58,794 nt of DNA from Acidobacteriaceae bacterium (GTDB lineage Bacteria; Acidobacteriota; Terriglobia; Terriglobales; Acidobacteriaceae): NCBI GenBank assembly GCA_030039035.1, contig JASHQQ010000132.1, positions 1 to 58,794 on the forward strand. The letters run 5' to 3'. The position numbers and the translations under genes were made by a program. Within the stretch, counting starts at the first letter, position 1. Every line of letters begins with the position of its first letter. This document shows positions 56,601-58,794 of the stretch, in pieces. The notes beneath the pieces were generated by a model. The model was not told the origin of the DNA, searched no databases, and worked only from the letters and a program-made list of their open reading frames with translations.

Positions 56601-57531
56601 AGCCGGAGAGCCCGAATGCGCTGCGAAAGGTGGTTACATCGCTGAGGTTAGCCAGATCCGAGTCTTCGACCACCGCGATGGTTTGACCCGCGCCCGTGAT
56701 TCCACTGGAGAAGACCGGGTTGAGGTTGTAGATCGTAGCCATGTCGGGAGGAGCGAAAAAGTAGTTGGGACTCCCGTCGGAGGTGAAAGTGAACATTCCT
56801 CGCGAAGCCATGTCCTTGCGCTTCACAAACATGGGACGCGCCTTGAAGTCGTGAAGCGCGACCACGCCCTTGACAGCCAGGGCGAGCGCGGCGGGAATCT
56901 CCGGATCGCTCATGTTGGCGTAGTGGCGTTCGCCCTTCACATCGAGCCGGTGAATCCCGGTGTGGAATGCCTGACGGATTTCGCCCGCGGTGCCCGAAAA
57001 TTCGATGGCCATGCCGCTCGGCAGGATGCCGCCGACCTCAAATCCGTACGACTTGAGCCATTCCGTAAGTTTTACGATGTCAGCGGGAGCGAGGCCGAAC
57101 CGCTCGCCGAATTCCCTTGCCGTGAGCCACTTGTGATAGACGGGCGAGCCTTTGCGGTTCATCTCGTCAATCAGGCTTTCGAGCTCTTTCTCGAGCTCGG
57201 GCGGGCGCTCAAGCACCAGTTGCAGGTATTTGAGCGGCATGTCATCGGGCGCTGGGCCGCGGTCGTTCTTTTGGTTGGCGGCGGGAAGGGTGTTGCCGCG
57301 CAAAACCACCAGCTTGCTGTTGTCGATGGGCGCGGTGATCAGTGGCCGAGCTTCAAAGCCGCCTGCGTACATCTGCTGCGCCAGGCTGGCTGGCGGCGCC
57401 AGCATCGCGCTGACGGCGATCGACAGGATTGGGACGGCAGGAACCAACTCCGACGCGAAGCGACGACGCAAAACAGTGCCGTTCTCCCTACCCGCCGAAA
57501 GAAGCTGCCTAAGGCAAGATGCTTCAATCAT
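53668..57531 (-). CDS. S53 (sedolisin/kumamolisin-type) peptidase with Ig-like tail
   Basis: The product (1287 aa) has a signal peptide with a long n-region (cleavage near residue 52, SLAQQ) and a pro-kumamolisin activation domain (about 95-235). The S53 catalytic domain (about 265-740) has the Glu/Asp pair in AEGEVALDAEWSGAAAP, an SSGDSGA oxyanion-type segment and the nucleophile Ser in GGTSFAAPMMAG. Several beta-sandwich repeats follow (about 745-1287), such as FGAPVTLSATVTGNGAVPTGTVTF and LGKPVTFTATLSGAGATPTGEVSF of the Ig_3 kind. It is a secreted, acid-active endopeptidase by family. ATG 57531 is preceded by AAGGTGA. Such proteases are numerous in Acidobacteriota. Confidence 0.94.
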   Translation of the reverse strand: MIEASCLRQLLSAGRENGTVLRRRFASELVPAVPILSIAVSAMLAPPASLAQQMYAGGFEARPLITAPIDNSKLVVLRGNTLPAANQKNDRGPAPDDMPLKYLQLVLERPPELEKELESLIDEMNRKGSPVYHKWLTAREFGERFGLAPADIVKLTEWLKSYGFEVGGILPSGMAIEFSGTAGEIRQAFHTGIHRLDVKGERHYANMSDPEIPAALALAVKGVVALHDFKARPMFVKRKDMASRGMFTFTSDGSPNYFFAPPDMATIYNLNPVFSSGITGAGQTIAVVEDSDLANLSDVTTFRSAFGLSGYKGTVTQEQPQAAKPSENMTCNDPGENGAEGEVALDAEWSGAAAPNADIVIATCADAGGVYGFLTAAENLVNGATPPDMISMSYGVCDNTVGSAGHALYESTFQQAAGMGIGVFVSSGDSGAAMCDASSAPYAEGGISPNGFADTSYNVAVGGTDFADAYESQIGGPPQTNYWSSTNTSALGSAISYIPEIPWNDSCAGGLVDSLFGYAQAYGTTGACNASSSIGYSELQEILAGSGGASTLESQPIWQTGVYGLPTSSGGPRYLPDVSLFSSTGDIWGHALVYCMSDTNQGGAACDYSDETDVFDLLAGGTSFAAPMMAGIQALVNQAAGADQGNPGPRYYALGALEFGASGSAACNSSTVNVNQNSCVFYDITLGDNIVPCMETDCYGTDNKTYVGALSTSTSSFEPAYTAGTGWDYATGLGSVNVYNLIQNWSEIETTTSVSAKSPADLNTSVTFTATVAPSLGSARVSGTVNWSSNTGCSPSELSAGQTTCTTSALPAGSNTVTATYEGTGPANGGTDFAGSSGSFAEVINAQMALSPATLPGATAGANYDVQLAATGGTPSYIFQATGLPTGLTLNSSNAITGQCTAGSANVMLSVTDSAGSFVKVGPLTVSCNPAPTIATTSLPAATASMLYSTAIAASGGTAPVSYSLSPAVSGFSIDPGSGILSGKASSFGTVPIDVVVTDMWGATGRQQFSLTVLPAAATIKLASSAKLVTFGAPVTLSATVTGNGAVPTGTVTFKYGATNLGTSPLNAGGAAMLKTTSLPPGADSVTATYPGNNVYASAEAGPLVIMVAKASQTIFGLDLPTSVTYGAKPLNLSGRATSGLPVAFTVAGPARIDGDTLTLAGAGTAIVTARQPGNEDYEPAPDVSVRIKVNQATPAIEVKSSASKLELGKPVTFTATLSGAGATPTGEVSFYSGKTKLGAMMLNRLGKAEFTTDKLSVGKHEITAVYEGNGDYREISSPEVSVIVTE

Positions 57532-57864
57532 GCGCTATCACCTTCTGCGCATAATGCGTAAAGTCCCTCCCAAAAGGCTCATGCCGACGCAAATTTTATG
57601 GGTGACTGTGGCCAAGCACGACGAGCGACCCTTGGTTGAATTTGGAAGTCCCTACGCTAACACGGTTTCCCGCAACAAGCCAACGGAAAGATTGCGGAGA
57701 GGGAGAACAGGCCGCCATTCATGCGATAGCGGGCGGCCGCTCCACGTGCTGGTGGATTCCGCGCAACGCCGAGGCGACAGGTCGATACTGCCACGCTTCA
57801 GCGCAATCGTCACGGCGTGGGTGCGGTCAAGTCCCCAAAGTTCGGGATTGGCGATCACACCCTC
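57532..57864. other. Intergenic stretch of about 330 bp
   Basis: No gene was found here. The right end receives the minus-strand fibre-like gene, and the left end holds the leader of the S53 peptidase with its AAGGTGA ribosome-binding site. An AT-rich patch at about 57540-57600 is the likely promoter area, but no clear hexamer pair is seen. Confidence 0.4.
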
Positions 57865-58794
57865 TCAGTGCTTCCAGAGATCGATGCGGATGGATCCCGT
57901 TCCCGCCGTCTTCTGCGCGGTCATCGGATTTACGTTGCAGACCTGAATCGTCACCGTATTGGCGCTGCTCGCCCAGGCCATATAAACCAGGTTTCCGCCT
58001 CCGCTCATTCTTGTTCCGGGCAATCCGAGTGCGACCGTATCTCCGTCCGCGGCGCCCATCAGGGTCGCATTGGCGGTCTCGCAGGTTGCGGCCTTCAGCG
58101 CCGGGAAGGCCGGATTCACCAGCACCGACAGGTGCCCGGTAATTGCCGTTCCCCCGCTACCGATGGTGAGGCTGCCGCCCGTTATCGCGAGGCTTCCGGT
58201 CACCGTCTGGTTGCCGGTGAGCTTGTTCCCGATGTCCAGCCGCGCATAATCGGCTGCATCGATCCCGCCCAGTTCCGCCGCGTTGGCGGCAGAGGTTGCG
58301 CTGTCCGCTTTGGTCGCCGTCGCCGCAGTCACGGCGTTGGTGGCATTGACAACAGCGCCAGTTACCTGCGATCCGGCAATTGTGGCGCCTGCGGATAGCG
58401 TTGAAGCCTGAACGTTGGTGAGCCCCGAGCCGTTCCCTTTGAAAGCCGCCGCCGTCACGTTTCCGCTCGCCGTCAGGTTTCCCGCCACATTCACCACGCC
58501 ATTCGGGGAACCCGCGCCCGGTGTGAGCGTGATGTTGCCGCCCGCCAGACCACCGTATCCGTTTCCAGCCGTCAGGCTCATGTTGCCGCCGTAGGAAAGC
58601 GCTGCATTGCTCGACGAGCCGTTGTGCGCCCCCTCAACCGAGAGCACCGCGCCATCATTGCCCAGCAGCGCGCCGCCCTGCAGAGAGACAACCGAGAATC
58701 CGTTTGCGGTTTGCGACCAGTTGCTGTTCGGCCCTGACTTGATTGTCACGTTGCCGCCGAATCCGTTGTATCCGCCGCCTGCGGTTATGTTCAC
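57865..58794 (-). CDS. Repetitive surface or fibre-like protein (5' end outside window)
   Basis: The frame stays open to the window edge, so only the C-terminal part (309 residues) is seen. It is rich in Gly, Ala, Asn, Ser and Thr, with loose repeats such as GGNMSLTAGNGYGGLAGGNITL and a segment VTAAAFKGNGSGLTNVQASTL found in tail-fibre or trimeric-adhesin-like proteins of Acidobacteriota. A more globular end follows (about 215-309) with two cysteines (CETANATLM and QVCNVNP) and no anchor motif. It is likely secreted or cell-surface; a phage origin is not supported by the neighbours. Confidence 0.7.
   Translation of the reverse strand: MNITAGGGYNGFGGNVTIKSGPNSNWSQTANGFSVVSLQGGALLGNDGAVLSVEGAHNGSSSNAALSYGGNMSLTAGNGYGGLAGGNITLTPGAGSPNGVVNVAGNLTASGNVTAAAFKGNGSGLTNVQASTLSAGATIAGSQVTGAVVNATNAVTAATATKADSATSAANAAELGGIDAADYARLDIGNKLTGNQTVTGSLAITGGSLTIGSGGTAITGHLSVLVNPAFPALKAATCETANATLMGAADGDTVALGLPGTRMSGGGNLVYMAWASSANTVTIQVCNVNPMTAQKTAGTGSIRIDLWKH

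Noticed and set aside
57865-58794. Phage tail-fibre origin for the gene at the right end
   Set aside because: Only the fibre-like composition suggests it; no other phage gene is nearby and similar proteins are common surface proteins in this phylum.

Overview
The window is about 58.8 kb of high-GC DNA, dense with genes. Its content points to a member of the Acidobacteriota, probably a Terriglobia or Bryobacterales-like lineage. The basis is an Oar-like TonB-dependent receptor with an N-terminal carboxypeptidase-regulatory domain, a duplicated ADOP-type permease, a kinase-like/TonB fusion, an S53 peptidase with Ig-like tail repeats, and a surface protein of the 'KGNGSGLTNV' type. This is inference from gene content. 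No rRNA, tRNA, CRISPR array or complete insertion sequence was seen.

Layout. 1-2.8 kb: a DJ-1/PfpI protein (cut by the window edge), a family-5 uracil-DNA glycosylase, KduI and a secreted cupin. 3.0-9.8 kb: one overlapping minus-strand operon of ECF sigma factor, a fused zinc-finger anti-sigma/FecR membrane protein, and two ABC-2 ATPase/permease pairs. 10-14.5 kb: an ADOP permease, a DUF309 protein and a pseudokinase-TonB fusion, facing a TonB-dependent receptor (14.6-17.7 kb). 17.8-22.1 kb: two divergent AhpD-like proteins and two MFS transporters.

22.3-29.0 kb: a compact minus-strand operon of two Npt/TLC-type nucleotide-carrier-like proteins, an outer-membrane barrel, a secreted protein with protein-kinase-like catalytic motifs and a Tat-exported phosphatase. 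I consider this the most interesting block, because it could be an extracytoplasmic phosphorylation module. 29.7-32.7 kb: glucose-6-phosphate dehydrogenase and a diheme cytochrome P460-like protein. 32.8-42.1 kb: a GAF-GAF sigma-54 activator divergent from a STAS/RND tripartite efflux operon. A palindromic operator-like array lies between them. The operon is followed by a hydrophobic micro-ORF, a second STAS protein and an apparent remnant of another RND pump.

42.1-51.8 kb: a lipid-modification locus with a cytochrome P450, a fatty-acid desaturase, a divergent acyl-AMP ligase-ACP-thioester reductase megaprotein, a small exported protein and an MMPL-type exporter. 51.9-58.8 kb: a Tat-exported tyrosinase/polyphenol oxidase, an S53 peptidase with Ig-like repeats and the C-terminal part of a repetitive surface or fibre-like protein.

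The long antisense reading frames opposite most genes are by-products of high GC and were left out. Several starts were moved from the longest-frame position to internal ATG, GTG or TTG codons with good ribosome-binding sites. Protein functions rest on motif reading only; no database search was run.
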